Shown: piece by piece, positions 1 to 7,638 of the stretch | Layout: every line of letters starts with the position of its first letter | How positions within the stretch are numbered: the first letter of the stretch is position 1 | From: Mycobacterium nebraskense | GTDB lineage: Bacteria > Actinomycetota > Actinomycetes > Mycobacteriales > Mycobacteriaceae | Direction of reading: 5' to 3' | DNA length: 32,346 nt | Assembly: GCF_002102255.1 (NCBI RefSeq) | Contig: NZ_LQPH01000104.1 | Span: 1-32,346 of the forward strand | Program-made: the position numbers and the translations under genes | Notes under the pieces: model-generated | Seen by the model: only the letters and a program-made list of their open reading frames with translations | Database searches by the model: none | What the model was told of the DNA's origin: nothing

Positions 1-4
1 CAAC

Positions 5-42
5 GAAGCGGTGGCCACGACGACGGTTGTGGCCACCGCTTC
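5..42. terminator. long perfect hairpin, probable bidirectional terminator
   Basis: GAAGCGGTGGCCAC at 5-18 is exactly complementary to 29-42. Allowing one G-T wobble, the stem extends to 17 pairs (5-21 with 26-42) around a GACG tetraloop. No T-run follows on either side, as is common for mycobacterial hairpin terminators. It lies beyond the 3' end of the leftward methyltransferase gene and at the window edge, so it may end that transcript, one entering from the left, or both. A structured repeat is an alternative. Confidence 0.55.
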
Positions 43-168
43 ACCCTGCCCGCTTGACAAAACTTCTCCCATATCAGGTTGCCGTCCGAGGTGATCGGGT
101 ATTCGGTTCCGCCCCGCAATTTATCGGTGGCCGCCGCGGGCGCGGTGCCCCCGGAACAGGAAGACGCC

Positions 169-1092
169 TCATGCTTTAGCGAAGCAGTACATCCGGTATT
201 CTAAACCCCTACTTTGCAGGTCCTGGTACGTTCCCCATACGAGACGGTGGCCGCGAACCACGGCAAAGCTGCGCGCAAATGCAGGCGCAACGTTATCGAT
301 CAGCGCCACCCACCACTGTGCGTTTTTCTCCATCGCGCGCACGACCTCTGAATTGATCACCCTCTGCGAGAGCATCCGCATCGGTGCGTCAGCTAACTGC
401 GCTTCCCAGGCGGCAATAGCGTAAGTGTATCGGAAATCGGCGTACAGAAAATGCCCTTCCGGGCGCAGCACACGCGTCACCTCGGCCAGGAAACGGGGAA
501 ACTGAGTGTAGAGGTGTGAGGATTCGATATTGATCACCGCGTCGAAGGATTGGTCGGGGAACGGCAGGTTCTCGGCGTCGCCTTGCACGAACTCCAGGCC
601 GGCCAGATTGTGCCTTACCCGGCAAAAGGCGATACCGGCCGAGTTCAAATCCAGTCCGGTGTATGAGGCGGGGTGCAAGGAGCGCATGAGGTATGAGGCT
701 CCACCGCCATGGCCGCAACCGACCTCCAGCACCTGTTTATCGTTGATCTCGACCTGGGTTGCCGTGCGGTGATAAAGCTGGATGAAAAACCGGTTGGGTT
801 CGTCGGAGGGCGAAAGCGGCACGCCCATCGGTGGATCTTCTTCGTAGCCATAGTTGATGAACAAAACATCGTCGGCGGCGAGCCGGCGGGTTAAGTAGCG
901 GTACAAAAACTTCTGGTAGAAGTACTCGTAAATAAAGTGCGCGTACTTGTCATTGACTTTGCAGAGGAGCAGGCGACGAAAATCGCGCGCTTGGCCTTTG
1001 AGCGCCATGGGCGGAGGATAGCAAGAGATAGGTCCTGTGCGGTTCTGGTTGCATGCAGAGGGAACGACTAATACAGATCCAGTTTCAACCAT
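169..1092 (-). CDS. SAM-dependent methyltransferase, Rv2952-like
   Basis: A class I SAM-dependent methyltransferase of the group containing Rv2952 (phthiotriolone/phenolphthiotriolone dimycocerosate O-methyltransferase) and related glycolipid and glycopeptidolipid methyltransferases. Visible motifs are the segment EDPPMGVPL followed by SDEPNR, then YHRTATQV, motif [15 protein letters not shown] (about residues 120-133), the acidic loop GLDLN, and [14 protein letters not shown] before [12 protein letters not shown]. The core is 270 residues in Rv2952; here there are about 30 extra N-terminal residues. The start is uncertain: the 1092 start and an internal ATG at 1008 both lack a clear ribosome-binding site, and the shorter form fits the family better. 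The coding sequence is visibly less G+C-rich than its neighbours and no PDIM or glycolipid genes are nearby, so it looks transferred or orphaned. The exact substrate cannot be told. Confidence 0.85.
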   Translation of the reverse strand: MVETGSVLVVPSACNQNRTGPISCYPPPMALKGQARDFRRLLLCKVNDKYAHFIYEYFYQKFLYRYLTRRLAADDVLFINYGYEEDPPMGVPLSPSDEPNRFFIQLYHRTATQVEINDKQVLEVGCGHGGGASYLMRSLHPASYTGLDLNSAGIAFCRVRHNLAGLEFVQGDAENLPFPDQSFDAVINIESSHLYTQFPRFLAEVTRVLRPEGHFLYADFRYTYAIAAWEAQLADAPMRMLSQRVINSEVVRAMEKNAQWWVALIDNVAPAFARSFAVVRGHRLVWGTYQDLQSRGLEYRMYCFAKA

Positions 1093-1255
1093 GTCATGGT
1101 CGTGGGCCTGGTAATTTCCCAGCCAACTTTGCCACCTCGCTTGCGACCTTCACCAATGTGAGTCCACCGTTATTAGGCTCGCGTCGAATTAGTCAACTGC
1201 TATGTCATTCTGGCGTCACCGAGCAGCTTGGAGAGCGATATAACCAGCCCCGGCC

Positions 1256-1658
1256 TCACGCGGTGAGAATCGCCGGGAAGGGGCTGCGGTTGTCGGGGAG
1301 CTCTGGGGGGAAACACGGCGAGATGCCTTGCAGGCTGGGAGGATAGCCCGGCTTGTAGCGCGCAATGATCTGCAGGATGTAGCCGTCCGGGGCGTCGATG
1401 TAATGTCCGCCGGTGGCCGCCGCACCGACCATCGTTGAGCCGTAGCTGTGCCCGATCACGGTGTCGATTGACGGCGCTCCGACGTGGGAGGCCCCCATCC
1501 CGCTTTGGAACGAATCGAGAGCCTCGGCGCCGGCCCGGGCGCGGTCGGGGGACGCGGCCTCGAAAAGATTCTTCGGGCGGTCGTAGCGCTCGCGCGCCAT
1601 TCAATTCAGTCGGCGACATCCCTGTGTACGCGGCGGTATTCACCGCGACCCCGGCCAA
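1256..1658 (-). pseudogene. decayed DUF1023-type alpha/beta hydrolase remnant
   Basis: The leftward frame from 1600 encodes a stretch typical of mycobacterial DUF1023 alpha/beta hydrolases: FEAASPDRARAGAEALDSFQ, then VIGHSYGSTMVGAAATGG, which includes the GHSYGS nucleophile elbow. After AATGG the family sequence stops and unrelated-looking residues run to a stop at 1256. The segment upstream of 1600 continues in a different frame (VNTAAYTGMSPTELNG). The usual N-terminal half and the region with the catalytic acid and base are missing, so this is a truncated and frameshifted remnant. It sits immediately downstream of the GH5 gene on the same strand. A short functional gene is unlikely, because only the nucleophile motif remains. 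Confidence 0.6.
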
Positions 1659-1661
1659 ACG

Positions 1662-2795
1662 TCAAGCCTGGGTCCCGGCCAGCTTCCGGGTCGTCAGGCC
1701 TTCGCTGTCCTGGAAGGGCCGGCCATCGGGCCGGAGCAGGTCGTGGAACCAGACTTTCGGAATCGCGGTGTACGGGTGGTCCCAAGATTCCCAGGGATAG
1801 TAGGTTTGAGTCTTTCCGGCGACCAGACCCCAGTTGATGGCACCGACGTTGTGGCGCTTGGCCACTGGGAGAATTCCCTCCACGGTGCTGCCCCGGGGCC
1901 GAGCCATGTACTCGGTGCAGAGGATCGGCCTCCCCAGCGGGGCAAGCTCGGCGATCCGGGACTCGAAGCCCGCGGGTTCGGCGTAGGAATGGAACGTGAT
2001 CACGTCGGCGTTGGCGAGCTGAATATCGCTGATTGCGCTGCGGCCCTGCGGCTGTCCCCAATCACCGCGCCACACGCCACTCGTGAGTGGCTGACTGGGA
2101 TCAACCGCGCGCGCCCAGCGAAACACCTGGGGGAGCAGGTTGGCGACCAACTGATCCTTGTCGCTGCGCTCGGCGTTTCGATACTGCCGCGCGGGGTTGT
2201 CGGGTTCGTTCCACAAGTCCCAACCCAGAATCCGGTCGTCGCTGCGGAATTGGGTAAGCACGGCGGTGACGTAGTCGTGCATGACGCCGGCGTAGCGGGG
2301 GTCGCCGAGCCGTTCGGCGCCCGGGCTCTGCACCCAGCCTGAGTTGTGCACCCCGGGCCTCGGTGCGCGCTGTCGGCCCGCCTTGGGCGCCGGATCCCAG
2401 CACGAGTCGAAGAAGACGAACAGCGGTTTGATGCGATGGCGCGCGGCGATGTCGACGAACTGCGCTAGCCGCGTTTGGAAACCGCGCTGGTCCTGGGCCC
2501 ACAGCTGATCATGGAGGAATACCCGGGCGGTGTTGTGCCCGTAGAACCTGGCCCAGCCGAGCTCTGTGTCGATGCGCCGCGGATCGTAGGTGTCGGCCTG
2601 AAACATCTCGAGCTGGTTGATGGCGTTGGAGGTGATGTAGTTCGATCCGACGAGGAAGCCTTGCGCCTGATACCAGCGGTTGGCTCGGTCGGCGGGCCAC
2701 CGTCCCGGTTCCTCTGCGGAGGCCCACGGCGCTCGCGCCAGCGCGGTGCCCGCTGCCAGCAGAAGTGGCAGCTTGAGGGCCATTCTTCGTTGCAC
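1662..2795 (-). CDS. exported GH5-like glycoside hydrolase (cellulase family)
   Basis: A 377-residue protein with an N-terminal signal sequence: basic MQRRMALK, a hydrophobic LPLLLAAGTALA core and an ASA-E cleavage-like site near residue 27. The mature part resembles the GH5 (alpha/beta)8 glycosidases. ILGWDLWNEPDNPA (about residues 193-206) carries the N-E pair whose Glu is the family acid/base, and LCTEYMARP (about 290-298) carries the probable nucleophile Glu. INWGLVAGKTQTYYPW is the typical aromatic C-terminal strand. Endo-mannanase or endoglucanase activity is likely, but the substrate is not predictable. The start at 2795 is GTG; an ATG four codons later (2783) is an equally good choice. 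It is divergent from the PE gene and upstream of the hydrolase remnant. Confidence 0.85.
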   Translation of the reverse strand: MQRRMALKLPLLLAAGTALARAPWASAEEPGRWPADRANRWYQAQGFLVGSNYITSNAINQLEMFQADTYDPRRIDTELGWARFYGHNTARVFLHDQLWAQDQRGFQTRLAQFVDIAARHRIKPLFVFFDSCWDPAPKAGRQRAPRPGVHNSGWVQSPGAERLGDPRYAGVMHDYVTAVLTQFRSDDRILGWDLWNEPDNPARQYRNAERSDKDQLVANLLPQVFRWARAVDPSQPLTSGVWRGDWGQPQGRSAISDIQLANADVITFHSYAEPAGFESRIAELAPLGRPILCTEYMARPRGSTVEGILPVAKRHNVGAINWGLVAGKTQTYYPWESWDHPYTAIPKVWFHDLLRPDGRPFQDSEGLTTRKLAGTQA

Positions 2796-2921
2796 GATGT
2801 GACGATAAATTTTCCTGGCGATTTCCCTGGGATTTGCTCAGCGCGTCGCGCCAGCTTGACGTGGGAATTGTTATCGCCTCGTCACTCGGCGTCACTTAAC
2901 TCTTTCTCAGCAACAGTTTTG

Positions 2922-2941
2922 TAGACACAAACAGTTGTCTA
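2922..2941. promoter_or_regulatory. inverted repeat upstream of the PE gene
   Basis: TAGACA (2922-2927) and TGTCTA (2936-2941) form perfect 6-nt inverted arms around an 8-nt spacer. AACAGTT also occurs twice in direct orientation (2912-2918 and 2930-2936), 18 nt apart. The site lies in the 195-nt divergent gap between the GH5 gene and the PE gene, just ahead of a TACTAT -10-like hexamer and about 50 nt before the PE start. A repressor or activator site is plausible, but no regulator is identified. Confidence 0.35.
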
Positions 2942-2990
2942 TTGCTACTATCGCCCAACGACATCATCGGATGTATTGAGGAGTAGGCCC

Positions 2991-3323
2991 GTGCAGGCAC
3001 TGTCGTTCGATCCGGCTGCCGCCAACATCGGGTCCGATATGGTTCTGGGTGCCGTGCACGGTCTGCAGGCCGGTGTGACCGCGTCCCCGTCGACCACCGC
3101 GTTGGTGCCGGCCGGGGCCGACGAGGTGTCGGCGCAGGCGGCCCTCGCGTTCGCCGCCGAGGCCACCGCTTTCCTGGCGCTTCACACGGCCGCGCAAGAG
3201 GAGCTGGTCCGGACGGGCACGGCGGTCCTCGACATCGCCCGCATGTACTCGGAGATCGACGCGGCCGCGGCCGGCAGCGTGCTCGGCGTCCGCCCCCAGG
3301 CCGGCTACCGGATGGCCGGATAG
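2991..3323 (+). CDS. short PE family protein
   Basis: A 110-residue PE-domain protein with no extension after the PE domain. The GTG start at 2991 is chosen because a good ribosome-binding site (TGAGGAG, 2977-2983) lies 7 nt upstream; an upstream ATG-type extension would overlap that site. The sequence begins VQALSFDPAAANIGSDMV and contains an alanine-rich helical hairpin. Near the end of the domain YSEID matches the YxxxD/E type VII secretion signal of PE proteins. PE proteins normally pair with a PPE partner through ESX systems, but no PPE gene or ESX component is present here. The next gene downstream, a DUF2237 protein, is unrelated. The family assignment is firm; the partner and role are unknown. 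Confidence 0.85.
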   Translation: MQALSFDPAAANIGSDMVLGAVHGLQAGVTASPSTTALVPAGADEVSAQAALAFAAEATAFLALHTAAQEELVRTGTAVLDIARMYSEIDAAAAGSVLGVRPQAGYRMAG

Positions 3324-3414
3324 CCGCCGCCTACCCTGGCGCCGCGCAAATTTGCCACGGCGCAGACTGCAAAGTTACTTCAAACTTCACCCCCGAGAGC
3401 GCGATACTGAATCC

Positions 3415-3801
3415 GTGCCTCATCGAAACGTGTTAGGCGGTCCGCTGGAACCGTGCGGCACAGAACCCCTTACGGGTTACTACCGCGACGGCTGTTGCTC
3501 GACCGGACCTGAGGACCTCGGCAGGCACACGATTTGTGCGGTCATGACCGCCGAATTCCTGGAGCACCAGCGTTCCATCGGCAATGACTTGCTGACACCG
3601 GTCCCCGAATACCGGTTCCCCGGCCTGCTGCCGGGTGATCGCTGGTGCGTCACGGCGCTGAACTGGCTTCGGGCGCACCAGGATGGCTGCGCGGCGCCCG
3701 TGGTGCTGGCCTCCACGCACGAGCGCACCCTCGAGGTGGTGCCCCTAGAGGCGCTGCAGGAACATAAGGTCGACGTCCCCGACGACTTGGCGAACCTGTA
3801 G
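3415..3801 (+). CDS. DUF2237 family protein
   Basis: A 128-residue protein of the DUF2237 (COG3651) family, recognised by NVLGGPLEPCG near the N-terminus, then YRDGCCSTGPEDLG, HTICAVMTAEFLEHQ, SIGNDL and the central PGDRWCVTA. Conserved cysteines occur at the CG and GCC positions. The GTG start at 3415 is chosen because the family begins just before RNVLGGP; translation can be read 21 codons further upstream but that part is not family-like. The biochemical function of the family is not established. It stands between the PE gene and the sulfotransferase, and about 70 nt separate it from the latter's start. Confidence 0.85.
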   Translation: MPHRNVLGGPLEPCGTEPLTGYYRDGCCSTGPEDLGRHTICAVMTAEFLEHQRSIGNDLLTPVPEYRFPGLLPGDRWCVTALNWLRAHQDGCAAPVVLASTHERTLEVVPLEALQEHKVDVPDDLANL

Positions 3802-3872
3802 GGACCGCGGCAGATCGACGTCTAGCGTCTGTGTCATATTTTTCGTCGACGACACGTCGAAAAGAGGATCCG

Positions 3873-5135
3873 GTGGGCTCTGCCGTTGACGACATCGACT
3901 TCGACGACCTGACCGCGCCCAAGCTGACCGATATCCAACGCCAGATCCTGGACTTCACCGAGGCCAAACGCGTCGACTTCGACATCGACCGGATGCTGGC
4001 CGAGGCCATCGAGCAAGCGGGCGCAGACGACCTCGACGACACCGACGGCTTCGGTGATCGGCTCGCCGCGCACGTCGCCGCGATCGAAGCGGACGAGGGA
4101 CTGCGCCAGCTCACTCGCTCGTCGCTGAGGCAACGCGTCGTACGGTTGCTGCGCAACCGGTTGTCGCTGACCGAGCTGCTCAAGCGGTACCCCGAAATCG
4201 AAGCCATCCCGATCGAGAACCCGTTCATCGTCGTCGGGATGCCGCGATCGGGCACCACCCATCTGGTGAATCTCATCGCCGCCGATCCCCGGCGGCGGGC
4301 CTTGCCGTACTGGGAGAGCCAGGAACCCATCCCGGCACGCGGCCAGGGACCCGACATCTTCGGGGTCGACCCCCGTTACGCGAGAGCCAAATCCGAGCAC
4401 GACGCGCTCATGGTCAGCGCCCCGGCGGTGGCCGCTATGCACGACCGATTCCCCGAGGCGATCGAGGAAGAAGTCGAACTCCTCGACCTCGATCTGGCCG
4501 CCTACGTCCTGGAATGGCATGCGCGCGTGCCGGACTGGCGCGACTTCTACCTGGGCCTGAACCAAACCCGGCACTACGCCTACCTGCGAAAAGTACTGCA
4601 GGCGTTGACCTTCCTGCGCGGTCCCCGGACCTGGGTACTGAAAAGCCCACAGCACTGCGAGCAGCTCGGCCCGCTCCTGGCGACGTTTCCCGACGCGACA
4701 GTGGCTTTCACGCACCGGGATCCCGTCGCGGTGATCCAGTCGGCACTCACGATGATGGCCTACTCCGATCGACTGCGCCGAACGAGCATCGAGCCGGACT
4801 GGCTGCTGGACTATTGGAGCGACCGCGTGTACCGGCTATTGGCCGCATGCGTGCGCGACCGCGATCTTCTACCGGCCGAACGCAGCATCGACATCAGCTT
4901 CCACCAGCTGAACGGCAACGAAATGCCGGTGCTCGAGCGCCTTTACCAGTGTGGCGGCGTCGAACTGACACCGAAGGTGCGGGCGCGCTTCCAGAAATAC
5001 CTGGATGGCAATCCGCGCGGCAAGCATGGCCGCATCCATTACGACCTGCACCGGCACTTCGGCATCACGGCCGACGAGCTGCGCGGGCGATTCGACTTCT
5101 ACTTCGACAAGTTCGACGTCCAGGCCGAGACCTAG
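3873..5135 (+). CDS. sulfotransferase family protein (Sulfotransfer_3 type)
   Basis: A PAPS-dependent sulfotransferase-like protein of 420 residues. The 5'-phosphosulfate-binding loop is FIVVGMPRSGTTHLVNL, with PRSGTT at residues 124-129. The later FTHRDPVAVIQSAL contains the Arg and Ser expected of the 3'-phosphate-binding motif. The N-terminal 100 residues are acidic and helical, as in other mycobacterial members. The GTG at 3873 is chosen because AAAAGAGGA lies just upstream; a GTG at 3831 would add 14 residues but has no comparable site. It is followed after 19 nt by a gene related to alkylsulfatases, an intriguing sulfate-on, sulfate-off pairing. The acceptor is unknown, and members of this family need not all be active sulfotransferases. 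Confidence 0.82.
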   Translation: MGSAVDDIDFDDLTAPKLTDIQRQILDFTEAKRVDFDIDRMLAEAIEQAGADDLDDTDGFGDRLAAHVAAIEADEGLRQLTRSSLRQRVVRLLRNRLSLTELLKRYPEIEAIPIENPFIVVGMPRSGTTHLVNLIAADPRRRALPYWESQEPIPARGQGPDIFGVDPRYARAKSEHDALMVSAPAVAAMHDRFPEAIEEEVELLDLDLAAYVLEWHARVPDWRDFYLGLNQTRHYAYLRKVLQALTFLRGPRTWVLKSPQHCEQLGPLLATFPDATVAFTHRDPVAVIQSALTMMAYSDRLRRTSIEPDWLLDYWSDRVYRLLAACVRDRDLLPAERSIDISFHQLNGNEMPVLERLYQCGGVELTPKVRARFQKYLDGNPRGKHGRIHYDLHRHFGITADELRGRFDFYFDKFDVQAET

Positions 5136-5154
5136 CCGGAAGGCAACCAGAGCG

Positions 5155-6396
5155 ATGAGTTTCGAACCGGTCTACCGCGGCAGGCCCGGGGCCGACGCCA
5201 TGCGGCCCGCCGCCGCCGAGAGGGCGCAGGAGATCGCGCCCGGACTGTGGTGCTCACCGGGGCTCTCGAATTCGTACCTGCTCACCACCCGTGAGGGCCG
5301 GGTGATCGTCAACACCGGCATGGGTTTCGAGGGCCCGGTGCACCGCGCGAACTTCGACGCCGTGGACCCCTCGCCGGTGCGCTACATCATCTTCACGCAG
5401 GGCCACGTCGACCACGTCGGTGGTTTGGACAGCGTGCGCGACCCGGAGACAACCGTCGTGGCACAGGCGAACTGGACGTTGTGGCGCGACGACAACGAAC
5501 GCCTCATCCCGTATCGAGCCAGCCGTAGCGCCTTCGCGTTCAAGGACACCTTGGCGAGCGGGATCCAAGCCATCCAGCGGCGCCTGGGTAGCACCCGGTT
5601 GGCCGGCCAGAGCGTTCCCGTCGTCGACCTCGATTTTGAAGACACCCTTACCTTGGACGTCGGCGGCCGCCGGATGGAACTGATTTCCGTGCCCGGCGGC
5701 GAAACCACCGACTCACTGGTGGTGTGGCTGCAGGATGAGCGAATCTGCCTGTGCGGGAACGCCTTCGGTCCGCTGTTTGGGCACATTCCCAACCTGGTCA
5801 CCATGCGCGGCGACCGATACCGCGACGCGTGTGAGGCCATCGCGTCGGTGGAACGGGTGCGCGACCTGCGGCCCGAACTCCTGGTGACCGGTCATTTCGA
5901 ACCGATAGCGGGCGCCGAGCGCATCTACGCCGAACTGACCCGGCTGCGCGACGCGATCCGGTACGTCCACGATCAGACCGTCGAGGGGATGAACGCCGGC
6001 AAGGACGTGCGGACACTGATGCGTGAGATCACCTTGCCTGCGGAATACGAAGTGGGCCAAGGCTATGGAAAGGTGGCCTGGGATGTGCGGGCCATCTGGG
6101 AGAACTACTCCGGCTGGTTTCACCACGAATCGACCACCGAGCTCTATCCGGTTGGGTTCGACGCCGTCGCCGACGACATCGTCGAGCTGGCCGGGGCCGA
6201 CGCATTGGTGGGCCGGGCGCGCAAACACCTTGCCGCCGGCCGGCCGCTGCCGGCCATTCACCTCGCCGATCTCGTTGGGTCGGACCATGCGGGGGCGCGG
6301 GCCGTGCTTCGAGACGCCCATGAAAAACTTCTGGCCGGCAGCACCAACTTCTGGGAAAGCGCCTGGCTCAGAAACCAGATAGCGAGGAACTCATGA
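5155..6396 (+). CDS. MBL-fold protein related to alkylsulfatases, altered metal motif
   Basis: A 413-residue metallo-beta-lactamase-fold protein. The N-terminal lobe has IVNTGMGFEG and TQGHVDHVGG at residues 81-90. Canonical members have T-H-x-H-x-D-H here, so the first zinc-ligand His is replaced by Gln (Q82), while H84, D86 and H87 are kept. The C-terminal part, with YGKVAWDVRAIWENY and STTELYPVG, matches the dimerisation region of SdsA1-type alkylsulfatases. The region equivalent to the second metal site (LCGNAFGPLFGH) also differs from the usual AEN-type sequence. The enzyme may use one metal, another metal, or have changed chemistry. It starts 19 nt after the sulfotransferase and overlaps the next SDR gene by 4 nt (ATGA), implying co-expression. 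Confidence 0.82.
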   Translation: MSFEPVYRGRPGADAMRPAAAERAQEIAPGLWCSPGLSNSYLLTTREGRVIVNTGMGFEGPVHRANFDAVDPSPVRYIIFTQGHVDHVGGLDSVRDPETTVVAQANWTLWRDDNERLIPYRASRSAFAFKDTLASGIQAIQRRLGSTRLAGQSVPVVDLDFEDTLTLDVGGRRMELISVPGGETTDSLVVWLQDERICLCGNAFGPLFGHIPNLVTMRGDRYRDACEAIASVERVRDLRPELLVTGHFEPIAGAERIYAELTRLRDAIRYVHDQTVEGMNAGKDVRTLMREITLPAEYEVGQGYGKVAWDVRAIWENYSGWFHHESTTELYPVGFDAVADDIVELAGADALVGRARKHLAAGRPLPAIHLADLVGSDHAGARAVLRDAHEKLLAGSTNFWESAWLRNQIARNS

Positions 6397-7142
6397 CGGC
6401 GCGCGTCAGCTTCGACTTCACCGGGACCACGGCTCTGATCACCGGCGGCACCAGCGGGATCGGGCACGCGACCGCGGTCCTGTTCCGCGATGCCGGGGCC
6501 CGCGTCACCGTCACCGGTACCAAGCCCTCGCCGGCCGACTACGACGCCGACCTGTCCGACATGGATTATCACCAGCTACAGATCAGCGACCCGGATTCGG
6601 TGGACGCGTTGGCCGAGAAGTTCACCGCCCTCGACGTATTGGTCAACAACGCCGGCGCCAATTTCCCTGGCGGCCTCGATGAATCAAAGCCGGACGGCTT
6701 CGAGGCTTCGGTCGCGCTGAACCTCACCGGGCCGTACCGGTTGACGGTCGGGCTATACCGCGCCCTGAAGGCGTCGACCGCGGCGGGCGGCGCCAGCGTG
6801 GTGAACCTGGCGTCGATGTCCGCGCTGCGGGCCGTCCCATTGGTTCCCGGGTACGGCGCGGCGAAGGCCGGGATCGTCTGTATCACAAGGAACCTCGCCG
6901 TCAAATGGGCCACCAAGGGAATCCGGGTGAACGCGGTGGCGCCAGGCGCCATCGACACCCCGATGACCGCGCCCATGCACGGCTCGGCCGAGTTGGTGGA
7001 CGCCGAGCTGGCGCACATCCCCTTGCGCCGCTTCGGTTCCGTCGAGGAGATCGCGCCGACCATCGCCTTCCTGTGCACCGAGCAGAGTAGCTACACCAGC
7101 GGCGCGGTGTTCGTCGTCGACGCCGCGTCGGACTGCGTCTGA
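6393..7142 (+). CDS. SDR family oxidoreductase
   Basis: A classical short-chain dehydrogenase/reductase of 249 residues. The cofactor motif TGGTSGIG is at residues 17-24, NNAG follows VLVNNAGAN, and the catalytic set is S141, Y154 and K158 (YGAAK). The C-terminal strand TSGAVFVVDAASDCV is the usual family ending. The ATG overlaps the stop of the MBL gene (ATGA). It probably interconverts an alcohol and a ketone on the substrate handled by this operon; substrate and NAD or NADP preference cannot be read reliably. Fifteen nucleotides separate it from the VOC gene. Confidence 0.88.
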   Translation: MTARVSFDFTGTTALITGGTSGIGHATAVLFRDAGARVTVTGTKPSPADYDADLSDMDYHQLQISDPDSVDALAEKFTALDVLVNNAGANFPGGLDESKPDGFEASVALNLTGPYRLTVGLYRALKASTAAGGASVVNLASMSALRAVPLVPGYGAAKAGIVCITRNLAVKWATKGIRVNAVAPGAIDTPMTAPMHGSAELVDAELAHIPLRRFGSVEEIAPTIAFLCTEQSSYTSGAVFVVDAASDCV

Positions 7143-7157
7143 GACACGAGGAAAGAC

Positions 7158-7637
7158 ATGGCAATTGCGCTCCGACCCGAGGACTTCTACCACACCGGCA
7201 TCGTCGTGCCCGACCTCGATGCGGCCATGGCCCGACTGAGCGCGCTGGCCGGGTACCGGTGGATCACCCCGATGAGCTACACGCTGCCCTTCCGCACCGC
7301 GACCGGCGTCCGCGAACTGACCTCGACCATCGTCTACTCCCTGCAGAGTCCGCACCTCGAACTCGTGCAGGAGGTCCCCGGGAGCCCGTGGACGGCCGCG
7401 CCGGGCAACACGGTCCACCACCTCGGCTATTTCAGCGACAACCTGGCCGAGAGCGCCCGGGCGCTGGAGGCCAACGGCTTCACCCTCGAGATGACGGCGG
7501 AGGTGCCCGGCTCCGATCTCGGGCTATTCGCCTACTACACAGACGATTCGGGTACCCGCATCGAGATCGTTGACCGCGCGCTCTTCCCCGACTTCCCCGC
7601 ATTCCTGGAGTCGATGGCGGGACCGCGGGAGGCGTGA
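7158..7637 (+). CDS. VOC family (glyoxalase-like) protein
   Basis: A 159-residue vicinal-oxygen-chelate protein. It starts with FYHTGIVVPDLDAAM, where the His is the first candidate metal ligand. Its second half has NTVHHLGYFSDNL and TRIEIVDRALFP, where the His and the final Glu are candidate ligands. The ATG has a strong ribosome-binding site (GAGGAAAG). Such proteins isomerise, open rings or act as dioxygenases on vicinal-oxygen substrates. It is one of two VOC genes in the window; the other is at 15205-15705. Its position between an SDR and an LLM oxidoreductase suggests a catabolic role, but the reaction is unknown. Confidence 0.82.
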   Translation: MAIALRPEDFYHTGIVVPDLDAAMARLSALAGYRWITPMSYTLPFRTATGVRELTSTIVYSLQSPHLELVQEVPGSPWTAAPGNTVHHLGYFSDNLAESARALEANGFTLEMTAEVPGSDLGLFAYYTDDSGTRIEIVDRALFPDFPAFLESMAGPREA

Positions 7638-7638
7638 C

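Noticed and set aside
54..59. TTGACA as a -35 promoter element
   Set aside because: No TANNNT-like -10 hexamer follows at a suitable distance, and no rightward gene begins nearby.
3831..3872. Upstream GTG start for the sulfotransferase
   Set aside because: It lacks a ribosome-binding site, whereas the GTG at 3873 has a strong purine-rich one and fits the family start.
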